DNA from: Thermohalobaculum sp039180675
GTDB lineage: Bacteria > Pseudomonadota > Alphaproteobacteria > Rhodobacterales > Rhodobacteraceae
Assembly (NCBI GenBank): GCA_039180675.1
Contig: JBCDDC010000019.1
Span: forward strand, 1-64,000
Length of the DNA stretch: 64,000 nt
Reading direction: 5' to 3'
In this document: one piece after another, positions 1 through 9,938 of the stretch
Layout of the letters: every line of letters starts with the position of its first letter
How positions within the stretch are numbered: the first letter of the stretch is position 1
Position numbers and translations under genes: made by a program
Notes under the pieces: generated by a model
Database searches by the model: none
The model's input: only the letters and a program-made list of their open reading frames with translations
What the model was told of the DNA's origin: nothing

Positions 1-205
1 CCGCCGCCGACTTCGCGAAATCACGATAGAGGGGACTTCGATCTGGAAGTTGTTTTTCCTGGCCGTGAACCGGATCCACCCTTCCTGCGTGATGTTGTGG
101 CGACCAAGCGTGACAGCATCACTGACACGACTTGCCGTCCAGTATATCAGCTCCAGCGCGATCTGCCCGAACTCCGCGCTCGGATGGCAACCAGCAGCGC
201 CAGAA
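1..205 (-). pseudogene. Tyrosine recombinase (phage-type integrase) fragment, runs off the window
   Basis: Read on the minus strand from about 205 to 1, one frame gives an integrase-like stretch: ALELIYWTASRVSDAVTLGR, then NITQEGWIRFTARKNNFQIEVP. This matches the start of the catalytic domain of tyrosine recombinases, where a T-G/A-x-R box with the first catalytic Arg is followed by a strand ending in QKTG-like and IP residues. Here the Arg of TASR is present and the usual QKTG is RKNN. Upstream in this frame (above about 205) there are stops at about 212-231 and no integrase N-terminus, so the 5' part is lost or shifted. The 3' part lies outside the window. I infer an island-type integrase relic. 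The family assignment rests on about 55 residues. Confidence 0.55.
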
Positions 206-338
206 CTAAGGGTTCACCAAGCAAAACTCTAGCCGGCCGGAGGCGCCTTGAATGGGATGGCAGAGAACGCACTCACCCACTAACATTCGACCTGGGTCCG
301 TGATTGGGGGCCGGCCAGAACTTACCTCAGAGCCAGTG

Positions 339-955
339 CTAGAGGCGATCCGCCTCTAGCAGGCGGATGAACTCTCGCTTTAACAGGTGGTTGGCGCGCA
401 GCGCGATGCCGATCGCGGCCCGCTTGCCCAGCACGTTCTGGCGGATGATGCACAGCGTGATGTCATGGCCGCCCGCCCGGCGGCGCAGGATGTCTGAAAT
501 GATATCCTCGTCCGAGAGGTCGGATGACCCGAGGCAGATCGTTCCCGGCACCCCGCTCGCGTGGATTTCACGGATGATCGAGCCGACCACCCGTTCGGTG
601 ATCTCGCGATGTTCCTTGTAGGTCGTCATCATGAAATGCAGGTGGCGGGGGCGCCAGCCCTCCTCCCAGGCCTTCTCGCCCGCGTCGCGCAGTGCCGGAT
701 AAACGCAACGACCGAAGAGGAAGGCCCGCAAGGTGTGGGTGAACCACCACCCATAGCGCCAGATGCCGAGGGCCCCCATCACAAAAGTAATTTCCTTCAG
801 TTCCGGATCGTAGCGCGGATTTGGAACAGTCAGCAAAAGTGCGAAGCAAATCCCGAATTAGATCAAGAGCTTGAGCAAGACCGGCGGCGACCATTTCTCG
901 ACCCGAGAGGGCGCATCCGCCATCTGCCGTCGATCTTGGCCACATCGACATCATC
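339..955 (-). pseudogene. Alg8-like glycosyltransferase (mannuronan synthase type), truncated and frameshifted
   Basis: The readable part (from 836 down to 339) contains FVMGALGIWRYGWWFTHTLR, CVYPALR, then HLHFMMTTYKEHREITERVV and GKRAAIGIALRA. These track the N-terminal part of Alg8, the membrane family-2 glycosyltransferase that polymerises mannuronate. The usual protein has nearly 500 residues with a DxD active site and C-terminal membrane helices. Here the sequence stops just before the DxD region and ends in an unrelated tail, so no catalytic centre remains. The hydrophobic N-terminus (FGICFALLLTVP) is in frame, but a TAA precedes it. The likely original start (ATG at about 954, overlapping the stop of the alg44-like gene) is in another frame. 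It is therefore both frameshifted and truncated. Together with the gene upstream it is a relic of an alginate-like exopolysaccharide locus. Confidence 0.6.
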
Positions 956-2606
956 AGACATCAGAGCCGTCCGCCTCGGAACTGATCACAGATTCCTCAA
1001 GCACCGTCGCATCACGGCGGGTGAAGAGTGTGACAGCCGGAAGGCCCGCCGGCAGGGAGTCCAGACCCGAAGTCGCCGAGTCGATTGCCAGTGTAACCCG
1101 GGCAGACTGGTCGTCAGGGCCCCGCCAAGTGCATTGCGAACGCTGCTCGTCAACGAAGCCGGAGGTCCGGTCGATCCGGATGACGCGAGCGGCGATCTTG
1201 CGATCGAGCGAGGGCACGAAGATCAGCGCCTCATCACCATGGCCGATCTCAAGTATTTCTTCTTGGGTCAAGAAGGCTTCGACATCCGGAATCGTATCCT
1301 TCTCTAGCGCGACAAGTGGGTCGCTACGGAGCAGGCGCGCACCCTCCTGATGCATGATTTCAACGATCCGACCCTTCCATGGGGCCCGGATCTCCTGTTC
1401 GGAGCTGGCATCCAGAAGATCTTCAAGCCGGGCGGCCATACTGTCCCTCGCCGAGCGTGCCTCGGCGATATCCAGCCGCAGGAGATCAGGATCGACGACG
1501 AACTCGCAGCCATTTTAGTGGCGCACCTATGACGCGTCGAACAACACGCTGTTCCGCTCACGCATCAGCCGTGCCGAGCGCAGGCGTGCTTCGGCGAGCG
1601 CGAGAGCAGCCTGAGCCTCCTCGACCGCTTTGTCCGAGACATGTCCTTTCGCGAGGAGAATTGTGGCGCGCTAGCGCGCCCGGCGCAGCGTCTGCACCTC
1701 TTCCTCATGGGCTGCCACATTGGCGCCCGCCATGTCACGCTCTGTCCGGTAGATCAACCGGTACTCGGCAAGCCGGGTGCTTTCGATGTCGAACCGTTTC
1801 CTGAGCCGCTCAAGCGCTTCATCGGCTTCGCTCAACGCGATCCGCGCCTGGTCGATCTTCTGAGCCAATTCCGGATCGTGAAGACGCATGATCACGGCCC
1901 CGGAAGCCACCTCCGCACCGGTATGCGCCGCCATCTGAACCAGAAGCCCGTCCATCGGCATCTCGATCAGTTCGACCAGCCGCGAAATCACTGCGGTCTG
2001 AACCTCCATCCGGACGAAGTTGCCGTCGACCAAGAGGCCAATGTAGCCGGCGACCACGACGCCGCGCGCGATGTAGAAGCCGCTCACGAGCAGAGGCCAG
2101 ATCGGCCGCGCTGTCTTCTTGGCATCATCCTCTTTCGGTTCATCGGGCGCCGTGGTGATCGGGTCGATTGGCGTATCGAGGCACAGGATCGTTTCGTCGA
2201 CGCTGCTCATCCGACCGCGCACAAGACTGTCGATGAAGTGCTCCAGCAGCTCCTCACCACGTTGAACGATATCGGTGAAATCGAGCGCGCGTTCATTGTT
2301 GTCGCGCTCGATTTTCGATGCACTGCTTTCGACAGCCTGGACAGCAATCACGATCTCATAGCCCTGAAAGTCGAGATGGAGGGCGAGGTCGATCGGCTGA
2401 TCCTCAGGGTGATCAGCACAAGAATCCGCCGGCAGCACAACACCCAGGCGCGCCCACTCGATCGCCCGGACGGGCTGATTTTGCCCAACAGACACCTTGA
2501 TCAGTGCTATAGTGCCACATGCCCTGTGGCCGCAGGGACGCTCCCTGACAATCGTCACGATCAACTCGTCCGTTGCTCGCCTTTCAGCTACTGCGAGGCG
2601 GATCAC
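954..2606 (-). pseudogene. Alg44-like PilZ/membrane-fusion protein with three in-frame stops
   Basis: A single minus-strand frame from a GTG at 2604-2606 down to 954 encodes an Alg44-type architecture: a PilZ-like N-terminal domain, a transmembrane segment (IWPLLVSGFYIARGVVVAGY), a coiled region rich in Glu and Arg, and a HlyD-like barrel (APWKGRIVEIMHQEGARLL and following). In alginate producers Alg44 binds cyclic-di-GMP and works with Alg8. The frame is interrupted by TAG at 1671-1673, TAG at 1527-1529 and TAA at 1515-1517, yet similarity continues through all three (ATILLAKGHVSDKAVEEAQA follows the first). The PilZ arginine motif is not clear, so c-di-GMP binding is doubtful. It ends by overlapping the start of the alg8-like remnant, the usual operon arrangement. 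Nonsense mutations without frame loss suggest recent decay. Confidence 0.6.
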
Positions 2607-3202
2607 CGGTCGAAATCACGGTAGTACATTCATAGTACCGGAGGGAGAGTGGCACTATCCAATTGGATTGCAGGAGAAGCGCAGGCTCGCGAAAGCCCGT
2701 TGTCAGCTGATTACGGAGCACGAGCCGATGATCAATCGTCAGAGCTTATTCTACAAGCGACAGTCGCGTTGAGGCTAATTCGTGCATTCGCGCCTTTCGC
2801 TGCATGAGACAGTCTGGGCTCCTGCGCGACCTTCACGGCGATCTGCTGACAAGGCCCCTACGCATCGTTCGTCGCGGCCCTTGGCGCACGTTCATCGAGC
2901 GCGTGGAAGTCGCACCGCTGCGTTGGACTTACTTCGTAGGTACTCAGATCGGCGCGTTCCGCCTCCTGTCGAGAATGGCGGGGGGGTACGATGCCCTACG
3001 GTCGAAACCGGGCTTCCGATGGGAGCGCATAGAGTTTGGAAAGACTCGCAGCCCTACACGCCTCGAGCGTTACGCTCCAATCTTAATTCTCGTCCAGATT
3101 GCAAAACGTGATTTTGCGCCAACGGCATCGTGGCACTACCAATAATGCTGGCAGGGTGCGGGACAGCGACTTCGGGCGTCAGGGCCAAGGGGTTTCTAGA
3201 AC
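2607..3202. other. Intergenic, mostly unassigned; contains one possible gene remnant
   Basis: This 596-base stretch separates the alg44-like relic from the esterase gene. The only reading frame with protein-like composition is the one listed separately at 2804-3145. I see no tRNA, terminator or clear promoter. The promoter of the esterase gene should lie near its right end. Confidence 0.4.
2804..3145 (+). CDS. Hypothetical protein or gene remnant
   Basis: A 113-codon frame starting with ATG. The stretch from about residue 10 to 80 is rich in Arg and aromatic residues (RRGPWRTFIERVEVAPLRW, then GAFRLLSRMAGGYDALRS) and reads like real protein, possibly the end of an enzyme involved in surface polysaccharide. 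I do not recognise a family. The last third looks random. Given the decayed genes to its left, a remnant is as likely as a functional gene. There is no convincing ribosome binding site at the ATG. Confidence 0.2.
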   Translation: MRQSGLLRDLHGDLLTRPLRIVRRGPWRTFIERVEVAPLRWTYFVGTQIGAFRLLSRMAGGYDALRSKPGFRWERIEFGKTRSPTRLERYAPILILVQIAKRDFAPTASWHYQ

Positions 3203-4825
3203 ATGACACAGCAACCTGTTTTCGACCAGATCTTCTATTTCGGCGACAGCCTCACCGATGGTGGCGGCATCTTCAATCTGTCGAGTGCGGCCATCGACCT
3301 CGCCGATATGTTCGGTTTCGATACGTCGGGTCTCGTGCCCATTCCGATCAGCCCACCCTATGCCGGGGTTTTCTCTAACGGGCCGGTTTACGCGCAACTT
3401 GCTCCGGGGCTGCTCGGCATACCGGAAGAGCAGGTCTTTAACTTTGCCTTTGGCGGCGCCGAAGCGCTGGGCGTCGATACCTTGCTCGACAGTTCCGGCG
3501 CGGCGATCCCGCCGGAGCTGCAGGATGTCGATGCTCTGCCCCCGGAGCTTGCAGCGCTCCTGACCCAGAACACCAATCTGCCCGGCCAACTCGAGCTCTT
3601 CGAGGCAGAGATCGCAGAGTCCGGACCTCCCTTGCCGAATTCCGCGGCAAGTGTCTTCATTGGCCTGAACGACTTTCAGTCATTCGATCCCATCTCCGAA
3701 CTGACCGCACCGATCGAGATCGCGGTGCTCGCCACCCAAGTCATCGATGCGAACCTTGATGCCGCCCGGCAGCTCTCAAATGCCGGTGTCGGAACCATCA
3801 TCCTCAACACATTGCCGGATGCATCCTTCTTTCCGGTCATCTCGGAGATCGATCCCGATATCGCCGCCCTCGGGGACATCGCTGTTGGTATCGTCAATGC
3901 CGGGCTGAGGATTGGAGCGTCGGTGCTCGAGGACGAAGGCATCAACGTCGAAATCGTCGATCTCAACCGGCTTGCCGAGGAAGTCACCGATGATTCATCG
4001 ACATTTGGATTTCTCGAGATTGTCGAGCCTGCTCTCCTTGTCCCAAGCTTCGACGTCGTTCCGAATCCGGCACTCGCCGGCGCAAATCTCGAGCAAGTGG
4101 CCTTCTTCGATCCAATCCATGCCTCGGCTGCCCTTCAGGAGGTCTTTGCGGGATTTACCGAGGCCTCTCTGACATCGAACACCATCTTTCGGGGCGATCT
4201 CCCGAACCTTGTATTCGGGGAAAGGGGAGCAGACCTTGTTCTGTCGGGCGGCGGCAATGATGCCGTTTTCCTTCGCGGGGGTGATGATACTGCCATCGGC
4301 GGCACCGGAAATGATGCGCTTTACGGTCAGCGGGGATCTGACCTCATCTCGGGCGGCTCCGGCGATGACAAGATCTATGGCGGCTCAGGAGTTGATGTTG
4401 TCGCAGGGGGATCCGGCAACGATCTGATCCTTGGCGGCAGGGCTGATGATGGCCTGTCAGATGGCCTTGGCGATGATATGCTTTTCGGTCAGTCGGGTGA
4501 CGATGCTTTCTTCTTCACGGAGAGCGCATTGATCGGAGGGGACGGGTCAGACAATGACGTGTTTGACGGAGGCTCCGGCGAGGATACGCTGTTCCTCGCG
4601 CTCACCGAGGACAGTTTCGACTTCGAAACCGCGCGATTTAAAGAGAGCTTCGAACCCGGCGAAGAGTTCGAATTCGAAGCGCTTGGGCTGGTGATCGACA
4701 ATATAGAATCCGTGGTCTTCTCCATTGGCCTCGGTTTCGATGATGCAATCGATAGCGCCGCTGAATTTCTGGACGACGTACTGGTTGACCGGCTGGCAGA
4801 TGCAGATCTGTTTGGCTTTGTCTAG
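3203..4825 (+). CDS. GDSL-family esterase/lipase with RTX calcium-binding tail
   Basis: 540 residues. The N-terminal 320 form an SGNH/GDSL hydrolase: block I is FGDSLTDGG with nucleophile Ser16, block III is FIGLNDF with the oxyanion Asn, and block V is DPIHAS with Asp303 and His306. The set is complete, so activity on an ester is likely; the substrate is unknown. Residues about 345-440 hold glycine- and aspartate-rich nonapeptide repeats of the GGxGxDxL type (for example GGSGDDKIYGG), which bind calcium in RTX proteins. The acidic C-terminus ends in hydrophobic residues (ADLFGFV). There is no Sec signal peptide. This layout is typical of type I secretion, and I infer export to the medium. 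No ABC exporter gene is nearby, so the exporter must be encoded elsewhere. Confidence 0.85.
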   Translation: MTQQPVFDQIFYFGDSLTDGGGIFNLSSAAIDLADMFGFDTSGLVPIPISPPYAGVFSNGPVYAQLAPGLLGIPEEQVFNFAFGGAEALGVDTLLDSSGAAIPPELQDVDALPPELAALLTQNTNLPGQLELFEAEIAESGPPLPNSAASVFIGLNDFQSFDPISELTAPIEIAVLATQVIDANLDAARQLSNAGVGTIILNTLPDASFFPVISEIDPDIAALGDIAVGIVNAGLRIGASVLEDEGINVEIVDLNRLAEEVTDDSSTFGFLEIVEPALLVPSFDVVPNPALAGANLEQVAFFDPIHASAALQEVFAGFTEASLTSNTIFRGDLPNLVFGERGADLVLSGGGNDAVFLRGGDDTAIGGTGNDALYGQRGSDLISGGSGDDKIYGGSGVDVVAGGSGNDLILGGRADDGLSDGLGDDMLFGQSGDDAFFFTESALIGGDGSDNDVFDGGSGEDTLFLALTEDSFDFETARFKESFEPGEEFEFEALGLVIDNIESVVFSIGLGFDDAIDSAAEFLDDVLVDRLADADLFGFV

Positions 4826-5292
4826 TTGCTTCGAAGATCTGGAGCCTAGGCAGTGTTGACTAGAAGATCCCCGTTCCCCGCGAACGGTGATCCACTATTT
4901 TTTCTGGGCAGGGTGAGGCCTGAATCGTGGATTGACGGGTGGCGAAGAATGGGTGTTTCGCCCCGTGTTTCGGTGAATAGCCAGTTGGTCGGCGAAGACC
5001 CTTCGGCTTGTGTTCGCCAGAATTTTCTGGATGCCGCGCACAAGCGCGCCATGGCGGGATTCACCCGGCAGAAGCTGCAAGACGTAGAAACCACCATTCG
5101 TCGCCCCCGCAGCATGAGAGCAATCGTGTGGTCTTCGTCTGCATCGCTGACCTCTTTTCGTCGCGCATTACAATCACACCCGGGCGCATCAGGCGCTCAA
5201 CATGCGCCCACCAGTTCCGGAAAGTATATTGGAGAAACCCCTGATCAGTGGCCCAGACACAGGGGGCTAGACAATCGTCCGATGCACAATAA
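4826..5292. other. Intergenic, no gene recognised
   Basis: 467 bases between the esterase gene and the 3' end of the RND permease gene, which point toward each other. Reading frames on both strands give only low-complexity Arg/Ser-rich translations without family features. I see no strong terminator hairpin followed by T residues. Confidence 0.4.
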
Positions 5293-8200
5293 TCAAACTT
5301 CGATCGCGTCTAAGGCGTAACGCTCCCAATTTCTGGAAGACAGCCGTAGAAGATCATCCAAAGCCGTGTAAAAGGCCGGCACAACCAGCAGAATCAGAAG
5401 CGTTGTGGCGGTCAAACCGAACGCAATCGAGGTGACCATCGGGATTAGCAGTTGCGCCTGCAGGCTTGTCTCGAACAACAAGGGCGTCACGCCTGCAACG
5501 GTGGTGACCGATGTCAAAAAGATCGCCCGAAACCGCGCCATTGCGGCAATCGGGGCGGCCTCGGCCACGCTCAGGCCCTTTGCGCGTTCTGCCTTGATCA
5601 CATGCACAAGTAAGATCGAGTCGTTCACCACGATCCCAGCCAGCGAGGCAAAGCCAAGCATGCTGGGCATAGATACATCGAGGCCCAATAGAACGTGGCC
5701 CGCTACAGCCCCGGAAAATGCAAGGGGTATGATCGCCATGACCACTAGGGGTTCCACATAGCTGCGCAACTGAATGCTGAGCACAATAAAGACCATCAGC
5801 AGGCCAATCATCAGACCGGCAGCCATGGAGGACTGAGCCCTGTCAGCCGCCGCGTTGGCCCCTTTTATCTGTGCCGACAGATCCGGATAGTCCACCCTAA
5901 GCTTGGGCAAAAACTGCGCAGCCGTGTCCCGAACAATTTCATCTGCATTGCCAAAGGCCGTATCGATATCGGCGGTGACCGTTACGGTTGGGCGCCCGTC
6001 GATCCGACGCAGGACGGCATAGCCGCGCCCCTCTTCTAGATTGGCAACCGCCTCCAAAGGAACCCGATCGCCAGACGGCGTCTTGATCGAGAAGGCCTGA
6101 ACATCATTGATTGACCTGCGGTCGATATCGCCAAGCTGAACGTCGATGTCCCATGCCGATCCTTCCGTTTGGATGACATCTGCGGTGGCACCCTGAAACC
6201 CTGCGCGCAATTGGTCGGCCACATCCCGGGCATCCAAGCCCAGCGCTCCAGCGCCTTCGCCAAGGGTCAACCGGACTTCTGGTTTGCCTCGGTCCAGATT
6301 GGTCGCGGTGTTGTACACCCCAGAATACCGGGCCAACCAGTGCCGCAACGCCGCCGATGCGTCAGCGAGTGTTGCAAGATCATCATGGGCAAGCCGCAGT
6401 TCTACTGCCCGACCAGCAGGCCCGACAGAACCTTTGGTCAGGCTCAGCCGCTGCATCTCTGGGGTCATGGGTACCTCGTGCCGCCAGGCCGCCAAGATCT
6501 CAGCCGCGGTTGACCCACGTATCTCTGCATCCAGCAAATCTATGCGGGCCGTCGCCAGATGCGCACCGGTACCGCCCGTGTCAGCGTTCTCTCCGAAGGT
6601 CAGCACAGTATTGCGGACCGAGGCTTCCATGCCGGTATCGCGGGTGGAGAGGCCGGTGTTCACACGGCCAAGCCCATCCAGCACATAGGCCATCGCGGCC
6701 TCTGTCCGTTCGATTGGTGCGCCCGATGACAATGCAATGCGTGCTTGGATCTGGTTGCCTTCAAGGTCCGGAAAGGCCTGAAACTTGAGCGCCCCACCGA
6801 TCATGGCTGCAAGAGACGCACAGAAAACCATCAGCGCAACGCCAAGGGTCAACCACCGCCAAGCGACAGCAGCGCGAACAACCGGCCCGACGATACGTTG
6901 ACGCACGCGGGCCAGCCAAAGATCAGCCCGTCGTGGCTGATCAGGTTTTGCACTTGCACCGTGGGACAGATGCGCGGGCAAGATCAGAAACGCCTCGACC
7001 AGCGACACGGTTAGAACCAGCAGCATCACAACCGGGATCACGCGCAAGACCTCACCAAGGTCGCCTTGTAGGAAAGCCAGCGATCCAAAGATCGCCGCCG
7101 TCGTGACGAAGGAGGCGATCACGCCGGGCGCAACCTGGCCGGCTCCGGACACCGCAGCATTGATGGGTGACAAACCCTGTGCCCGCTTGGTTTCGATGTT
7201 CTCGGCGATGACAATTGCATCGTCCATCAGAATGCCAATGACCATCAACAGCGCCACCAGCGTCAGCATATTGATCGAGTATCCAAGAACAGTCATGGCT
7301 GCTAGGGCACCGAGAAAGGACACCGGCAAACCCGCCGAAATCCAGAACGCCTGGCGCACGCCAAAGAACAGCCAGATCGTGGCAAAGACCAATGACAAGC
7401 CTTGAAGACTGTTCTTCACCAACATCTGCAGCCGGTCATCAAGTACGCCTGCTGTGTCCCCAGTGATGGTTAGAGCAACCCCTGGCGGCAGACGCGGTTT
7501 CTCGTCGGCGATAAAAGCGTTCAGAGCCTCCATCACACGCAATGTGTCTTCGGTTTCGTCCTTCTTGATGTTCAGGATCGCCGCTGGGGCTCCATTTAGC
7601 AGGACCGCAACCTCGGGGTCCGCGACTGTCTCGGTGATCTTGGCCACATCAGCCAGCCGCACCTCCCCCCCCGCCGCATCGGACGAAATGACAAGATCAC
7701 CATAGGCATCAATCGCGCGGCGCTCGGCCGCAAAACGCAGCAATGTCGAGCCGTCGACAGAGACCACCTCGCCCAGCGGCAGGTCGACATTCTGCCGTCC
7801 AATGGTGCGAGAGATTTCCTCTAGGCTTAGACCGAGCGCCCTGGCAGCATCTTCCTTGATCTCTATCCGAATTTGCGGCGAGGAAAACCCGGCCACTTCG
7901 ATCTGCGGGATACCGCCCCAACGCGCCATGCGTGCCTTAAGGTCCTCGGCCAGCACGCGCAGTTCGGTCAGCGCGTGTGCTCCTTCCGCCGTAACGGCGA
8001 CAACAGCAACCAGATCTTCAAGGCCAAGCTGGCGAATGGCAGCATCTTCGACCGTGTCCGGAAAATCGTCGATGGCCCTGATCTCGGCTTCGACATCCGC
8101 AGTGAAGCGTCCGTAGTCGCCACCCTGGCGCATCTTTGCCGTCACCACACCCCGGTTCTCGTATGCATCGCAACGGATTTCCTCGAGGTGACGCAGGCCA

Positions 8201-8409
8201 TCCAACGCGTCTTCAACCCGCGTGCAGATCGCCCGTGCAACGGTATCAGGTGTGGCTCCAGGATAAGGAATGGTGGCTTGCACCTCGGTCGGCGCGATGC
8301 GCGGAAAGGTTTCTCGCAACAAGTTCGGGAGTGCCAGGATGCCAACCACCAGAAAGAAGGCCATGGTCAGGTTTGCTGCGGTGGGGTGATCTGTGAAAAA
8401 ACGGATCAT
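5293..8409 (-). CDS. RND-family efflux transporter, inner-membrane permease
   Basis: 1038 residues, the usual length for the AcrB/HAE family. The N-terminus (MIRFFTDHPTAANLTMAFFL) begins with the cytoplasmic helix and TM1 typical of the family. It is followed by the first large periplasmic loop, the TM2-6 block, a second loop and the TM8-12 block. The proton-relay pair in TM4 is present as GILMDDAIVIAENIE (Asp about 395-396). It should work as a trimer driven by the proton gradient with the adaptor encoded immediately upstream; their genes overlap by 4 bases (ATGA). Substrate unknown. No outer-membrane channel gene is adjacent, so a shared TolC-type channel is inferred. The nearby EF-hand and two-component genes may belong to the same response. 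Confidence 0.9.
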   Translation of the reverse strand: MIRFFTDHPTAANLTMAFFLVVGILALPNLLRETFPRIAPTEVQATIPYPGATPDTVARAICTRVEDALDGLRHLEEIRCDAYENRGVVTAKMRQGGDYGRFTADVEAEIRAIDDFPDTVEDAAIRQLGLEDLVAVVAVTAEGAHALTELRVLAEDLKARMARWGGIPQIEVAGFSSPQIRIEIKEDAARALGLSLEEISRTIGRQNVDLPLGEVVSVDGSTLLRFAAERRAIDAYGDLVISSDAAGGEVRLADVAKITETVADPEVAVLLNGAPAAILNIKKDETEDTLRVMEALNAFIADEKPRLPPGVALTITGDTAGVLDDRLQMLVKNSLQGLSLVFATIWLFFGVRQAFWISAGLPVSFLGALAAMTVLGYSINMLTLVALLMVIGILMDDAIVIAENIETKRAQGLSPINAAVSGAGQVAPGVIASFVTTAAIFGSLAFLQGDLGEVLRVIPVVMLLVLTVSLVEAFLILPAHLSHGASAKPDQPRRADLWLARVRQRIVGPVVRAAVAWRWLTLGVALMVFCASLAAMIGGALKFQAFPDLEGNQIQARIALSSGAPIERTEAAMAYVLDGLGRVNTGLSTRDTGMEASVRNTVLTFGENADTGGTGAHLATARIDLLDAEIRGSTAAEILAAWRHEVPMTPEMQRLSLTKGSVGPAGRAVELRLAHDDLATLADASAALRHWLARYSGVYNTATNLDRGKPEVRLTLGEGAGALGLDARDVADQLRAGFQGATADVIQTEGSAWDIDVQLGDIDRRSINDVQAFSIKTPSGDRVPLEAVANLEEGRGYAVLRRIDGRPTVTVTADIDTAFGNADEIVRDTAAQFLPKLRVDYPDLSAQIKGANAAADRAQSSMAAGLMIGLLMVFIVLSIQLRSYVEPLVVMAIIPLAFSGAVAGHVLLGLDVSMPSMLGFASLAGIVVNDSILLVHVIKAERAKGLSVAEAAPIAAMARFRAIFLTSVTTVAGVTPLLFETSLQAQLLIPMVTSIAFGLTATTLLILLVVPAFYTALDDLLRLSSRNWERYALDAIEV

Positions 8410-9830
8410 AGTGCCCCCTGATCGGCTGATGCTGAAAGGCGCGCCTCAGCGATGACATCGGGTCGTGGCGCCAGCAAAAGCCCCTCGATCGCCGGGGATG
8501 GCTCGCTGGTTATGACGCGTGCATTTGTGGGCAACGCGCCCGGTGCCAGGACCGCGACGGTATCGAACGTGAAGATCCGCGTGACGGATACGAAATCCAA
8601 ACGATCATCCGGACCCACGATCATGACCCGTCCATTTCGGATCGCCGATTGGGGCACCATAAGGGCCCCGGCAACGGGCGGCGCCGCCAGATCAACTTTC
8701 ACAAACGCCCCTTTCATCAAAGGTGGGCGACCGCCTGCAGCGCCCTGCGGGTCAGGTATGCGCACAATCACGCCAACTGATCGTGTCTCTGCACTCACGG
8801 CGTCAGATGTCCGGTCAACATCCGCTGCCCACCAGATGCCACCTTGATCAGAGCTCAGTGAAACGCGGGCGGTCAAACGGCGCGGATCGCCAGGACCCAA
8901 GTGCGTTTTGGTCGGTGGTCGGCCCTTCGTCAGGCTGGCTGATTGAACCGTCGCCGCTCCCCGCGCATGGGAGCTTAAGACGGTCTCTAGCTGCGCGAGC
9001 GCGATCAACCGACGCTGCGAGATCAGTACCTCAACTTCGGCATCCGCATTTCCATCCAACACGCCTAAGACGGTGCCTGTTCCAACATATTGGCTGACTT
9101 CAATATCAACGCTGGCAACGCGTGCATCGAAGGGCGCGCTCACGATGGTACGTTCGAGGTCCAGTGCAGCGGCCTGTTTCGCCAGCTCTGCTTTTACGAC
9201 AGCTTGTTCCTGCGCATAGATCTGCGCAGGTAGGAGCGCCAGCGAACTCTCAAGCGATTGGACTTTGGAACGTTGCGCCAACACCTCGCGTTGCTCGGCT
9301 TGCAAAACCGAATCCGAAACCACGCCCTTCTCGACAAGTCGATTTACCCGGGCAAGATCAGCTATAGTCAGATCGAGCGAGTACCGTTCTATCTTCAGCG
9401 CGTCTCGCGTCGTTTGCTCTGAAAGACGCATCTCGTACCAACGAGCCTTTGCGCTTCTGAGATCCGCTTCTGCGCCGGACAGGGCAAGGCGAGCGTCCTG
9501 ATCGGCGATCCGAACCAGCACGTCGCCCTGTGCAACAGATCCGCCCCGGATAAATGCCGGGTTCATGTAATCGATAAGTCCAGGGGTCTGCGCAATCGCC
9601 GTCCATACCCGGGCTGGCGCAACGGTTCCGTACCCAGAAACCGTGGGCGTAAAGGCGCGTGGTTTCGCCACCACGAAGGACACTGGGACACTACGCTCAC
9701 CCGCCTCGACCAAAGACGGCGTAGGATTGAAGGCCATAGCCTCCCAGATCATCGCAACCCCAAGGATCACGGGCAGCAAACCCAAAAGACGGCCCGCCCA
9801 TTTCCTCATTGCCGGAGGAGACTGTTTCAT
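8406..9830 (-). CDS. RND efflux periplasmic adaptor (membrane fusion protein)
   Basis: 474 residues. A single N-terminal membrane anchor (GRLLGLLPVILGVAMIW, about residues 14-30) precedes a HlyD/AcrA-like body: a first lipoyl half (VSGYGTVAPARV and following), a long alpha-helical hairpin rich in Ala, Glu, Leu and Gln (about 130-230), the second lipoyl half and a beta-barrel. It bridges the inner-membrane pump and an outer-membrane channel. It overlaps the permease start by 4 bases, indicating translational coupling. The start codon is the ATG at 9828-9830. The C-terminal end (after about 400) is longer than in AcrA but still fits the family. Confidence 0.88.
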   Translation of the reverse strand: MKQSPPAMRKWAGRLLGLLPVILGVAMIWEAMAFNPTPSLVEAGERSVPVSFVVAKPRAFTPTVSGYGTVAPARVWTAIAQTPGLIDYMNPAFIRGGSVAQGDVLVRIADQDARLALSGAEADLRSAKARWYEMRLSEQTTRDALKIERYSLDLTIADLARVNRLVEKGVVSDSVLQAEQREVLAQRSKVQSLESSLALLPAQIYAQEQAVVKAELAKQAAALDLERTIVSAPFDARVASVDIEVSQYVGTGTVLGVLDGNADAEVEVLISQRRLIALAQLETVLSSHARGAATVQSASLTKGRPPTKTHLGPGDPRRLTARVSLSSDQGGIWWAADVDRTSDAVSAETRSVGVIVRIPDPQGAAGGRPPLMKGAFVKVDLAAPPVAGALMVPQSAIRNGRVMIVGPDDRLDFVSVTRIFTFDTVAVLAPGALPTNARVITSEPSPAIEGLLLAPRPDVIAEARLSASADQGAL

Positions 9831-9938
9831 CTGAAAACCCCACAGATCTTGCGTAACAGCATTCGATCGGATGTGTTTCTTTAAAATTGGCGCGGCGCCC
9901 CGCGAGGGGGGATTGGGCGCCGCGCCGGCCTCTGCTGT

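Noticed and set aside
954..2606. Active c-di-GMP receptor
   Set aside because: Three nonsense codons and no clear PilZ arginine motif.
1641..2624. 327-codon plus-strand frame opposite the alg44-like relic
   Set aside because: No family motif; the minus strand carries the recognisable PilZ/HlyD sequence.
4853..5320. 155-codon plus-strand frame after the esterase gene
   Set aside because: It runs into the RND permease 3' end, has no motif, and no ribosome binding site was seen.
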